A stretch of DNA of 64,000 nucleotides from Oligoflexia bacterium (lineage in GTDB: Bacteria > Bdellovibrionota > UBA1018). This document shows positions 7,497 through 15,507 of this stretch, piece by piece. The stretch lies in contig JAMPXJ010000002.1 in NCBI GenBank assembly GCA_023701205.1, positions 186,001-250,000 on the forward strand. The letters run 5' to 3'. Positions within the stretch are counted from its first letter, which is position 1. Every line of letters begins with the position of its first letter. The notes under the pieces are model-generated. The model saw nothing but the letters and a program-made list of their open reading frames with translations. It was not told the DNA's origin and searched no databases. A program made the translations under genes and the position numbers.

Positions 7497-8054
7497 GTGG
7501 CCACGATCGCCCCGCGCAAGCTCACGCTCGCCGACGGCGCGGCTCTCCTGATCCGCGTGCCCGAGCGGACGGATCACTCCCGCCTGACGGAGCTCGATCG
7601 CGCGGGCGCCAGCGAGCCCGAGCTCACGGGGCAGCTGCCCGGGGATCCGGTACTGAGCGACTCGGAACGCCTGCACTGGATCATGCGGATGCGCGATGGG
7701 GGCAGCGCCCTGGCCTTGCTCGCGGAACTCGAAGGCAGGCTCGTGGGCTTCCTCGAATGCCGCGCGCAGGACTACCCTCGCGGGGCCTCCCATGTCGCGC
7801 GCTTCATGATCTGCCTCGAAAGGGATTTTCGCGATCGCGGCATCGGCCGGCACCTTGTCGAAACCCTGCTCGATTGGGCCGCGGCGCATCCGACGCTCGA
7901 GAAAGTTTCCCTCGGCGTGCTCGCCGGCAATGCGCGCGCTCTCGCGCTTTATCGCAAGCTCGGGTTCACCGAAGAGGGCCGCCGCGCGCGCGAGTTCCGC
8001 TCCGCCGATGGCGCCTATCTCGATACCGTGATGATGGGTCGTTTCGTCAAGTAG
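7497..8054 (+). CDS. GNAT-family N-acetyltransferase
   Basis: 185 residues from the GTG at 7497 (VATIAPRKLTL), 4 bp after the rph stop. The GNAT fold is seen in HVARFMICLERDFRDRGIGRHL (motif A, acetyl-CoA loop R-x-x-G-x-G/R at about 112-118), SLGVLAGNARALALYRKLGF (motif B) and EEGRRAREFRS near the C-terminus. The pattern is RimI/RimJ-like, so the substrate may be a protein N-terminus or a small amine, but it cannot be deduced. Upstream frame extension is antisense to nothing useful and overlaps rph, so the GTG start is preferred. Confidence 0.8.
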   Translation: MATIAPRKLTLADGAALLIRVPERTDHSRLTELDRAGASEPELTGQLPGDPVLSDSERLHWIMRMRDGGSALALLAELEGRLVGFLECRAQDYPRGASHVARFMICLERDFRDRGIGRHLVETLLDWAAAHPTLEKVSLGVLAGNARALALYRKLGFTEEGRRAREFRSADGAYLDTVMMGRFVK

Positions 8055-8098
8055 CGCGCCGCCGCCAAAGCCGGTTTCTTGCATCCGAAACCGCCCGA

Positions 8099-11000
8099 AT
8101 GAAGCTCGCCGAGCTTTCGATCCGCCGCCCCGTTTTCGCCTGGATGCTGATGTCCGCACTGATCGTCTTCGGCGGGATCAGCTTCCTGCGCATGGGTGTG
8201 AGCCAGCTTCCGGACGTGGAATTCCCCGTCGTCACCGTCCAACTGACGCTCGATGGCGCCGCGCCGGAGGTGATGGAGACCGACGTGGTCGACGTCGTGG
8301 AAGACGCGATCATGGGTATCCAGGGCGTGCGCTCGGTCACGTCGGCATCCCGAAGCGGCCAGGCCCTGGTGACGGTGGAATTCGGATTGGAGCGCGATAT
8401 CGACCAGGCATTTCAGGATGTCCAGGCGCGCCTGGCCCAAGTGCAGCGTCGCCTGCCCGAGGAGATGGAGCCTCCCGAGCTCACGAAGACCAATCCCGCC
8501 GACCAACCGATCATCTGGCTCGCGCTGAGCAGCGATACGCTCCCGCTGCGGGAGCTGATGCTTTATCTCAACAACCAGCTCAAGGATCAGTTCACGACCC
8601 TTCCGGGCGTTGGGAACGTCCAGCTGGGTGGCTTCATCGAGCCCAATCTCCGCGTCTGGGTGGACGACGCCGCGCTCAATCGTTATCAGCTTACGGTCAC
8701 GGACGTGATCGACTCGATCACGCAGGGCCACTTCGAGCCGCCATCGGGAAATGTCGAGACACCCCGACGCGAGTTCAATGTGCGGACGATGGGCGAGGCG
8801 CGCACCCCTGAGGACTTCGCGCGCATCACGATCAATACCCGCGGCGGGACGCCCAACTACCTGGCCATTCCCTTGAGCCGCGTCGCGCGCGTCGAGGCGG
8901 GCCTCGCCGAGGTGCGCCGCCTCAGCCGTGCCCAAGGCCGCACGGCCGTGGGCCTCGGAATCCAGAAGCAACGCGGCGTAAACGAGGTCGCCGTGGCGCG
9001 CGCGGTGCGGGCGCGCTTCGAGGAGGTCTCCCGGAAACTTCCGGAAAGGATGCGCCTCAGCGTCAACTTCGACGCTTCGCGCTTCATCGAGGAATCGATC
9101 CATGAGCTGAACTTCACCCTCGTGCTCTCGGCGCTGCTCACCGGGCTGGTCTGCTGGCTCTTTCTGGGCGGCTGGTCCGCGACCCTCAACGTGCTTCTCG
9201 CGATCCCGACCTCGATCATCGGGACCTTCATCGTGCTCTCGTTCGCGGGCTTCACGCTCAACACCTTCACGGTCCTGGCGCTGAGCCTCTCGGTCGGTCT
9301 CGTCGTAGACGACGCGATCATGGTGCTGGAGAACATCGTCCGCCATCGCGAGAACGGCGAGCCGCGGGTCCTGGGCGCGCTCCAGGGCGCCCGGGAGATC
9401 ACCTTCGCCGCCACGGCCGCGACCTTCGCCGTGATCGCGATCTTCCTGCCGGTGGCTTTCATGACGGGGATCATCGGGCAGTTCTTCTTCCAGTTCGGCG
9501 TCACGATGACGGTGGCGGTCCTGCTCTCGCTGGTCGAGGCGCTCACGCTCACGCCGATGCGCTCAGCCGCGTTCCTCCAGGTCGGTCCGCGCCGCACGCG
9601 CCTGGGACGCGCCGTTGAGGCTGCCTTTCACGCCTCCGCGCGGGGTTATCGCAAGGCGCTCGGGGGCGCGCTCCGCTTACGCTGGGGCGTGCTGTTCGCG
9701 GCCTTCCTTGTTTTCGCGGGAAGCCTCCTGCTCATCCGCGGCCTGAACAAGGAGTTTCTCCCGCCCCAGGACCAGGGGCTCTTCTTCCTTCGCGCGGAAA
9801 CGCCCGTTGGCTCCTCTCTCGAGTTCACGAGCGGAAAGATGGAGAAGGTCGAGGAATTCCTCGCCTCCCGGCCGGAGGTCGAGCGCTATTTCGTCGCCGT
9901 CGGCGGCTTCACCGGCGGGGAGGTCAATACCGGAATCGCCTTCGTCACGCTCAAGGCCCGGAATGAGCGCGAGCTCGGGCAGTACGGGCTCATGGACCTG
10001 GCCCGGGCGGAGCTTCGCAAGATTCCCGATTTCAAAGTCTTCATCCAGGATCTCTCGGCCCGCGGCTTCACGGCCACCCGGGGATTCCCCGTCGAGTTCG
10101 CGATCCAGGGGCCGAGCTGGGAGGTGCTCTCGCGCTCTTCGGCCGAGATCGCCCAGCGCCTGTCCGAGACCGGGCTCGTCACCGACGTGGATACCGATTA
10201 CAAGCCTGGAATGCCCGAGATCCGGATCACGCCCGATCGGGCCGCGGCCGCCCGGCGCGCGGTCGCCATCCGCGACATCGGACGCACGGTCAGCGCCATG
10301 ATCGGCGGTCAGGTCGTCGGGCAATACCCAGAAGGTGATCGCCGTTACGACATCCGCGTCAAGCTCCACGAGCCGCCGCCCGGCGCCGCCCAGTCCTCCG
10401 CGGTCCACGAGTCGCTGCTGCGCAACCTGCGCGTCCGCAACAACCGCGGCGAGCTCATCCCGCTCGTCGAGCTCGTCACCCTCCGCACCGTCCCGACCCT
10501 GCCCGTGATCAATCGCCGTGACCGCCAGCGCTCGGTCACGGTCTCCGCCAACGTCGCTCCGGGGCGCTCGCAGCAGGCGGCGCTCGAGGCCGCGCGACGG
10601 ATCGGCGCCGAGGTCCTGCCGTCGGGATACGCGCTCGTCCTGAGCGGGAGCGCCCAGTCCTTCCGCGAAAGCTTCAGCAGCCTCGTGCTCGCGCTCGTCC
10701 TCGGCATCCTGATCTCCTACATGGTGCTCGCCACGCAGTTCAACAGCTTCAGCGATCCGATCACCGTGCTATCGGCCCTGCCCTTCAGCATTACCGGCGC
10801 GCTCTTCGCGCTCCTGCTCGCGGGCCAGAGCCTCAACATCTACAGCATGATCGGGCTCATCCTGCTCATGGGCCTGGTGAAGAAGAACTCCATCCTGCTC
10901 GTCGACTTCACCAACCGCATCCGCGAGACCGAGCGCCGCGGGATCCGCCAGGCACTGCTCGAGGCCTGCCCCCTCCGCCTCCGCCCGATCCTCATGACCT

Positions 11001-11245
11001 CTATCTCCATCATCGCCGGCGCGATCCCCGCCGCGCTCGCCCTGGGCCCGGGCGCCGAGAGCCGAATCCCGATGGCCGTCGCGGTGATCGGCGGAGTGCT
11101 CGTTTCCACCGCGCTCACGCTCTTCGTCGTCCCGTGCCTATACACGCTGCTCACGCGCCGCCATCGCAAGACGCCTTACCAGCGCGCGCTCGATCGCGCG
11201 CTGGAGCCGGGAGTACGCAGCGAGCGGGAGCGCCCGGCGGCGTGA
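8099..11245 (+). CDS. RND (HAE1/AcrB-type) efflux pump, inner-membrane subunit
   Basis: 1048 residues, typical of the AcrB/MexB class of proton-driven tripartite exporters. The N-terminus MKLAELSIRRPVFAWMLM is the canonical first TM helix. TM4 carries the proton-relay pair in GLVVDDAIMVLENI, and TM10/11 has MGLVKKNSILLVDF with the partner Lys. Two large periplasmic loops (about 40-330 and 560-860) frame the pore domains. The longer open frame upstream overlaps the acetyltransferase and is not used. No periplasmic adaptor or TolC-type gene is adjacent, so partners must be encoded elsewhere. The substrate is unknown. Confidence 0.93.
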   Translation: MKLAELSIRRPVFAWMLMSALIVFGGISFLRMGVSQLPDVEFPVVTVQLTLDGAAPEVMETDVVDVVEDAIMGIQGVRSVTSASRSGQALVTVEFGLERDIDQAFQDVQARLAQVQRRLPEEMEPPELTKTNPADQPIIWLALSSDTLPLRELMLYLNNQLKDQFTTLPGVGNVQLGGFIEPNLRVWVDDAALNRYQLTVTDVIDSITQGHFEPPSGNVETPRREFNVRTMGEARTPEDFARITINTRGGTPNYLAIPLSRVARVEAGLAEVRRLSRAQGRTAVGLGIQKQRGVNEVAVARAVRARFEEVSRKLPERMRLSVNFDASRFIEESIHELNFTLVLSALLTGLVCWLFLGGWSATLNVLLAIPTSIIGTFIVLSFAGFTLNTFTVLALSLSVGLVVDDAIMVLENIVRHRENGEPRVLGALQGAREITFAATAATFAVIAIFLPVAFMTGIIGQFFFQFGVTMTVAVLLSLVEALTLTPMRSAAFLQVGPRRTRLGRAVEAAFHASARGYRKALGGALRLRWGVLFAAFLVFAGSLLLIRGLNKEFLPPQDQGLFFLRAETPVGSSLEFTSGKMEKVEEFLASRPEVERYFVAVGGFTGGEVNTGIAFVTLKARNERELGQYGLMDLARAELRKIPDFKVFIQDLSARGFTATRGFPVEFAIQGPSWEVLSRSSAEIAQRLSETGLVTDVDTDYKPGMPEIRITPDRAAAARRAVAIRDIGRTVSAMIGGQVVGQYPEGDRRYDIRVKLHEPPPGAAQSSAVHESLLRNLRVRNNRGELIPLVELVTLRTVPTLPVINRRDRQRSVTVSANVAPGRSQQAALEAARRIGAEVLPSGYALVLSGSAQSFRESFSSLVLALVLGILISYMVLATQFNSFSDPITVLSALPFSITGALFALLLAGQSLNIYSMIGLILLMGLVKKNSILLVDFTNRIRETERRGIRQALLEACPLRLRPILMTSISIIAGAIPAALALGPGAESRIPMAVAVIGGVLVSTALTLFVVPCLYTLLTRRHRKTPYQRALDRALEPGVRSERERPAA

Positions 11246-11267
11246 CGCCTGGACGGAAGCCCTGCGC

Positions 11268-11558
11268 CTAATTCACCTCGGTCATCGCAGTGCACCTAAC
11301 CGTCCCTTCAAAACGGTTCTCCTTGAAGAAAATCTGGCAGGCCTGGTGTTGGTCCACCTGATTGTAAGTCCAGACGTCGTAATCGCTGATTTTCATGATG
11401 TTCTCTGGGGCGCCGAATTCGAGCAAAATGTCCAGATCCGCGGCGCCGTGCTGAAGAGACTTGAAAGGGTTCTCTACCGTTACGCCGGTTGCGCAGGAGA
11501 GGATCGTCAAAGTACTGCTCACCCATAGAGCTCGCTTGAAAAGAGTTCCGAATTTCAT
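11268..11558 (-). CDS. Small BamE/SmpA-like outer-membrane lipoprotein
   Basis: 96 residues from the ATG at 11558 (an ATG four codons upstream, at 11570, is also possible). A signal peptide ends in the lipobox T-I-L-S-C with Cys22. The mature part contains LEFGAPENIMKISDYDVWTY, which resembles the LGxPxxV...G..W.Y pattern of the SmpA/BamE fold. Two further cysteines (QACQIFF, TVRCTAM) could form a disulfide. It is divergent from the TIGR02147 regulator across a region with strong dyads, suggesting shared control. The BamE relation is by pattern only. Confidence 0.65.
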   Translation of the reverse strand: MKFGTLFKRALWVSSTLTILSCATGVTVENPFKSLQHGAADLDILLEFGAPENIMKISDYDVWTYNQVDQHQACQIFFKENRFEGTVRCTAMTEVN

Positions 11559-11600
11559 ACCGATTATCATAGACGGCAGGATCGCTTGCGCAATTCCGGA

Positions 11601-11630
11601 AAGAACGCACTGCGTTCTTAATTTGAGAAC
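11601..11630. promoter_or_regulatory. Dyad-symmetric operator region upstream of TIGR02147 gene
   Basis: AAGAACGCACTGCGTTCTT (11601-11619) is a perfect 9+1+9 palindrome. It overlaps GTTCTTAATTTGAGAAC (11614-11630), symmetric at 14 of 17 positions. Together they give three alternating half-sites of the GTTCTT/AAGAAC type, spaced 11-13 bp. The region sits between the divergent lipoprotein and the regulator. Autoregulation is inferred. Confidence 0.5.
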
Positions 11631-11666
11631 ACCGGATACCCGGCTTACCCGTTGACTTCCGGCGAG

Positions 11667-12626
11667 ATGACCCGTTTTATTCCTCGTATGAGCGGCTTGA
11701 AATTCCCCGATATCCGGATGGCAGGGTCTGTTGAGGAGTACTTTCAACGGTTCCACGCGGACAACAAGGAAAACGAAGACTTCAGCTTCAGGCGTTTCGC
11801 CGATCTGGTGAATTGGCCGCATTCCTACCTGCACGATCTCATGCATGGACGCAAGCCCCTGACGACCATCCGCGCGCTCGAGTTCGCGAAACTGGCGGGC
11901 TTTTCGGGACTGGAGACGGAGCGCCTCATTGTCCTGGGTTTTTCGAACTCAGAGAACCCCCACATCCGGCGATACTTCGAAGAGCTGCTCCATGGCGGGC
12001 TCAACATGCGGGACAAGAGCAGCTTCAAGGCCGATTCCGACGCCCTCGATGAAGGCGATGAGATCGTTGATCCCCGATTTCTGCAGGATCTTTCCTTGAC
12101 TGCCCTTCATGCCGTGATTGATTGGAGCGGCGGCACGCTCAGCCCTTCGCAGATGTGCAAGATCTTCGTCGGCTTTCCCGAGCTGAGCACAGAAGAGGGC
12201 ATCCACGAAAAGCTCAGAATGCTCGAATCGATGAAGCTCGTCGTCCGAAAAGACGAACGAGTGGAAGTCAATCGACGGAAGAATCTGATCGCCTGGACCG
12301 GGCCGTACCGCACGAGCAGCTCCAGGGTGGAGAAGCTGCGCGAGGCCTTTGACTTCCCGGAGGTCAGGGGAAAGTGCAAATTCGGGATCGCGATTCTGCC
12401 CAGGCGAAGGATTGACGAACTTGCGGAGCGAGTGAGCATGCTCCAGAACTGGATTTTTCAGGCCGAGTCCGAAAGAAAGAAAAGCCCTGCGGAGATCCGG
12501 GACTGCCTGGTGCTCCGCTATGACTTCTTTCTCACGCATCTCTTGGACTTGAGAAAGCTCGGCTTTGATCCGCAGGAAACCGAAGTCGACATCGGAAATC
12601 AGGTGCCCGGGCCTTACAGACTGTGA
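11667..12626 (+). CDS. TIGR02147 family putative transcriptional regulator (DUF4423-like)
   Basis: About 319 residues from ATG 11667 (alternatives: TTG 11652, ATG 11688; none has a clear SD). The N-terminal helix-turn-helix region covers VEEYFQRFHADNKENEDFSFRRFADLVNWPHSYLHDLMHGRKPL (given by pattern, about residues 17-60). The TIGR02147 central segment follows (FLQDLSLTALHAVIDWSGG...FVGFPELSTEEGIHEKLRMLESMKLVVR), containing a winged-helix-like module, and a C-terminal effector-like region. The family is frequent in Bdellovibrio relatives. Codon composition is less GC-rich than the flanking RND gene, suggesting an accessory origin. It converges on the JAMM-like gene with a 30-bp gap. Confidence 0.75.
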   Translation: MTRFIPRMSGLKFPDIRMAGSVEEYFQRFHADNKENEDFSFRRFADLVNWPHSYLHDLMHGRKPLTTIRALEFAKLAGFSGLETERLIVLGFSNSENPHIRRYFEELLHGGLNMRDKSSFKADSDALDEGDEIVDPRFLQDLSLTALHAVIDWSGGTLSPSQMCKIFVGFPELSTEEGIHEKLRMLESMKLVVRKDERVEVNRRKNLIAWTGPYRTSSSRVEKLREAFDFPEVRGKCKFGIAILPRRRIDELAERVSMLQNWIFQAESERKKSPAEIRDCLVLRYDFFLTHLLDLRKLGFDPQETEVDIGNQVPGPYRL

Positions 12627-12656
12627 AGGAAGATTCGTCCTGATTTGGTTTCCACG

Positions 12657-13679
12657 TTAATCGCTGACCTGCGCGGAAAAGACGAAGGCCTGGCCTTCCT
12701 TCTCCTGGACCGCATGCACGGTGAAGCGCACAGGGCGCCCAAGATGCCTCTCGACTTCCTGCTGGATGCGCCGGAGCTGCACCGAGTCCGCCCGACTGAG
12801 CGGGATCGTGGAGGCGCCGGGATGATTGTGAAAGACCTCGGCTGCCTCGATGTCGGCAAAGCGGAACCTGGGATCCGCCTTCAACCTCTCGATCATCTCG
12901 TCGGTGCCGCCCATCGCGTGGAAATCCCGGCTGGTGTAGAAGAACGTCCGCGTCTCGGCGGGACGCCCGCCCGAGGCAGCGATCGTTAGGCGCAGCGCCC
13001 CGATCTCGACTCCGTCCACCACGCGCTGGTGCCCCGGCTTGGAGAGCGAGGGTTCCCGCGGCTTGATGCGGTTGATTTTGCGATAGGCCTCAAGCTCCTC
13101 CTCGGATGGATGGGCCTGTTTGACCCAGTCCTTCCACTCCGGCTTCCAGCGGCTGGCCGCCAGGACCTGAAGCTCCGCCTTGGCGAGGAGCGCGTCTTCG
13201 GATAGGCCCGCAAGCCCCGCGTCGTATCTGCGGGATTCACGAAGAAAGGCGAGCTCCTTCTCGAGCAGGATCCGGAAGAGACCCTTTTCGGTGCCGCCCG
13301 AGTTCTCGATGGCTCCTGCCACGAAACGCGGCTTGTGCGCCATCTTCAGGAGCTTGTGCACGAACTCCCGCTCTTCACCGGGGAGCTGCTCCTCGGTCCG
13401 GAGGAGCTGCCTGACGGTGACGAACTTCTCGCTTCCAGGCGCGGAGAAATGCAGGACCCGTCCCTGATTGGCGCGGATCTCCGGCAGCTCCCATTTAGCG
13501 ACCTCGACGAGCTTCACTTCAAGCGCCGTGGAAGCGCCCGACCCGCTTGCCTGTTCCAGCGCGCTGAAACGCCAGGCGCAGCTCACCGGCGCGGCGGCCG
13601 AGGCGAGCGGAATTGAGAGCCACCCGTAACAGGCTGCCAGCAGCGATGCAAGAATGCCGGAAACAGAGCGCAACTTCAT
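12657..13679 (-). CDS. Exported protein with C-terminal JAMM/MPN-like metalloprotease motif
   Basis: 340 residues. A signal peptide (about 1-29, ending LASAAA) precedes a largely helical region (35-205) with no family I recognise. The C-terminal domain (about 220-340) contains VFHNHPGASTIPLSRADSV: H284-x-H286-P, S295 and D298. This matches the JAMM/MPN+ zinc motif (HxHP...SxxD, as in RadC and AMSH), except that the His-Asp spacing is one residue longer than usual. A preceding Glu (E225 in VDGVEIGALRL) is a candidate catalytic acid. JAMM proteins cleave isopeptide or peptide bonds; an exported one is unusual. It is 37 bp downstream of a small membrane-protein gene in the same direction. Confidence 0.6.
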   Translation of the reverse strand: MKLRSVSGILASLLAACYGWLSIPLASAAAPVSCAWRFSALEQASGSGASTALEVKLVEVAKWELPEIRANQGRVLHFSAPGSEKFVTVRQLLRTEEQLPGEEREFVHKLLKMAHKPRFVAGAIENSGGTEKGLFRILLEKELAFLRESRRYDAGLAGLSEDALLAKAELQVLAASRWKPEWKDWVKQAHPSEEELEAYRKINRIKPREPSLSKPGHQRVVDGVEIGALRLTIAASGGRPAETRTFFYTSRDFHAMGGTDEMIERLKADPRFRFADIEAAEVFHNHPGASTIPLSRADSVQLRRIQQEVERHLGRPVRFTVHAVQEKEGQAFVFSAQVSD

Positions 13680-13716
13680 TTAGCCTCACCCTGCGAGCCT
13701 TTCAAGTTCGGGAGCT

Positions 13717-14052
13717 TCATGCAAACCGCCGCCAGATCTGCATCAGCTCATAGCCGACGCCCACGACGGCGGAACCCGCGAGCGCGGCCACCGAAGAAGC
13801 GAGCCCGATATTGCGCTTTCCGGAAGCGAGTTCGGAATCGCGCTCGGCAGTCACGCTTTCCCGGCTATAGCGCCCGGCGCGGCGCTGAAACACCTCGAGA
13901 TGGAGGTCCCGGATCGCGCGGAGAAGCCCATGCCGGATCCGGACGGCATCCCGGCTGCGAAAGTGCTCCCAGCACTCCAGCTTCTGCGCGAACGCGGCAA
14001 AGCCTGAGCACAGAGGCAAAATCGAGTTGAAGCGAGTGACAAGCCTGCTCAT
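13717..14052 (-). CDS. Small hypothetical protein with a C-terminal membrane segment
   Basis: 111 residues, starting at an ATG with a good SD (AGAGAGGG directly upstream on the minus strand). The middle is charged and Arg-rich (about 40-78). One hydrophobic segment near the C-terminus (NIGLASSVAALAGSAVVGVG, about 80-99) is followed by a short tail WRRFA, which suggests a C-tail anchored protein or a holin-like small protein. It lies upstream of the JAMM-like gene as a probable two-gene operon and is divergent from the ADP-ribosyltransferase-like gene. No family recognised. Confidence 0.5.
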   Translation of the reverse strand: MSRLVTRFNSILPLCSGFAAFAQKLECWEHFRSRDAVRIRHGLLRAIRDLHLEVFQRRAGRYSRESVTAERDSELASGKRNIGLASSVAALAGSAVVGVGYELMQIWRRFA

Positions 14053-14166
14053 CCCTCTCTTTTCGGCAATTTAGGTCGGTTCTATGAATTGCCGTCTTGA
14101 GCGTCGTTCAAAGATTGACGTCCCCCCGTTCAATTCTTCGGCCTAAAAACCCGATAAGCCCATGGG

Positions 14167-15015
14167 ATGTCACGGATCTCGAAGATCGCGCTGATCATGA
14201 TCAGCCAATGCATCGCCCTATCCGCTCATGCCGAAGGAGAGCCGCATTCCCTCTTCCAGTGCGTCCGCTCCTTTGCAAACATCTTTCTTCACCAAAAGGA
14301 CACGCGCGTGCCTGATCCCCTGCTGGCGGAAAACCTCGAGCGCCTGCCTTACGTCAAAGAAAAATTTCAGGCCCTCTCCTCTGACAAGGAATTCCGGCAC
14401 TTCACGCTGGTCAATCCCTCTCGACAGGCGGTGCTCCGCGGAAGCGACTTCGAAAGCCTCTTATCCCCCGCGGAGCTTTCCGCGATCGATCATTATTCGC
14501 GCAGTGGCTATAAAGCCATGAATGGAACGCTGCGGAGTGGCGGCCCTTGCGAAGGAGAGTGCCAGGTCTTCAGAGAGGCGATCGGAAAACTCCCAAGCTA
14601 TGAAGGCATCGTCTTTCGTCGCCTCGTCTTCAAGAATGGGGAGATTCCGCCCGAGTACCTGTCAGATGCCCCCGTATTCTCCGAAAAGGGTTTCAGCTCG
14701 GCTTACCGCAAGACCGACACCCTGGCCGCCGCGAGCCATGAAAAGGAGTTTCTGGCCGCCGCCGCGGCTCGCCGGATGGGCGGCCTGGCAGGCTTTACCC
14801 CGAACGTGGATACTCTCGCCAACTCCGGCCCTGGCACCGGAGAGGTTCTAATGGTCATCCGGAGCCATTCAGGTAGATCAATCGAGGGCGGCGCGAACCT
14901 GCGTAAGCTCGAATCCGAAGTCGTATTTGATGCAGGCACTTCCTTCAAAAAGATGAAAGTGCAGAAAACAGGTCGGGGCGGTTACCTCCTGTTTCTTGAA
15001 GAAATTCGGCCGTGA
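14167..15015 (+). CDS. Putative secreted ADP-ribosyltransferase (R-S-E type)
   Basis: 282 residues. A signal peptide covers about 1-22 (MSRISKIALIMISQCIALSA, then HA). The rest shows the ordered marks of an NAD-dependent mono-ADP-ribosyltransferase. AIDHYSRSGYKAMNGTLR (106-123) matches the helix Y..Y..IN..LR. R151 in IVFRRLVF is the catalytic Arg position. VFSEKGFSSAY (170-180) is the S-T-S strand in variant form. LESEVVFDAGTSFKKMKV (248-265) contains E249-x-E251 followed by the typical gt.F.v..v strand. ExE signatures are associated with arginine-specific transferases. No immunity gene is recognisable. It probably acts outside the cytoplasm or on another cell; target unknown. There is no strong SD at the ATG. 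Confidence 0.7.
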   Translation: MSRISKIALIMISQCIALSAHAEGEPHSLFQCVRSFANIFLHQKDTRVPDPLLAENLERLPYVKEKFQALSSDKEFRHFTLVNPSRQAVLRGSDFESLLSPAELSAIDHYSRSGYKAMNGTLRSGGPCEGECQVFREAIGKLPSYEGIVFRRLVFKNGEIPPEYLSDAPVFSEKGFSSAYRKTDTLAAASHEKEFLAAAAARRMGGLAGFTPNVDTLANSGPGTGEVLMVIRSHSGRSIEGGANLRKLESEVVFDAGTSFKKMKVQKTGRGGYLLFLEEIRP

Positions 15016-15281
15016 AGCTGTGCCTTGGCCGCCCGGGCGCCGAGCTCCTGGAGGCGCTCAAGGCGGTGGGACGTACCCGGGAGGCCTCGCCCCGCCGAGA
15101 AAGCGATGAGGAAGGCATGAACATCTCCATCACCAGCACCTACTGTGCGGAGCCGGGTGGACAGCCCATGATCCTTTCGGATGCGAGGCTAGCCCAGCAG
15201 TACTTCTGCCGCTTCAGCGACGGCTCACTCGTCATTCCCGCGACCTTCTCAAAGCCAGCTCTGAAAATTGAATGCGCGTGA
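15012..15281 (+). CDS. Small hypothetical ORF overlapping the ART-like gene
   Basis: 89 residues starting at a GTG that overlaps the stop of the preceding gene (GTGA). Third codon positions are GC-rich, as in real genes here. The alternative start is ATG 15117 preceded by GAGGAAGG, giving 54 residues (MNISITSTYCAEPGG). No signal peptide or domain is visible. Tight coupling to a putative toxin raises the possibility of a cognate partner, but there is no sequence evidence for an immunity function. Confidence 0.4.
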   Translation: MKLCLGRPGAELLEALKAVGRTREASPRRESDEEGMNISITSTYCAEPGGQPMILSDARLAQQYFCRFSDGSLVIPATFSKPALKIECA

Positions 15282-15507
15282 GCGCGCCCAAGGAGCAAGG
15301 CGCGAAGCGCCGAGCGGCCCCGCATTTCGTGGCCCCTCCGGGGTGCGAGTATCAAATTCGCAGGAAAGCGAATTTGAACGCGCGTCAGCGCGCCCGAAGG
15401 GCGCGAAGGCAGGAAGCCATCGCTTCAGTCAAGCGAGGCGCGCAGCGCCGACCGGAAAGCGAGCATTATGTCGAGGGCGAGCTTGGCTCGCCAACGCGTA
15501 TCAAGAA
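15282..15507. repeat. Non-coding stretch with clustered hairpins
   Basis: It holds several short perfect inverted repeats: TCAAATTCGC/GCGAATTTGA around 15351-15377, GGCGAGC/GCTCGCC near 15478-15492, and two related copies of a GCGCGT(g/c)AGCGCGCCC motif (about 15276 and 15381). The pattern (short arms flanking GAAGG-type loops) resembles the stretch after the tRNA at about 33.07-33.19 kb. The two overlapping plus-strand ORFs here look accidental. Confidence 0.4.

Noticed and set aside
6719..7525. N-terminal extension of nadC through the whole of rph
   Set aside because: The open frame is antisense to rph; NadC has normal length from the ATG at 6718.
7757..8098. N-terminal extension of the RND pump
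   Set aside because: It overlaps the acetyltransferase in another frame. The canonical RND N-terminus begins at 8099.
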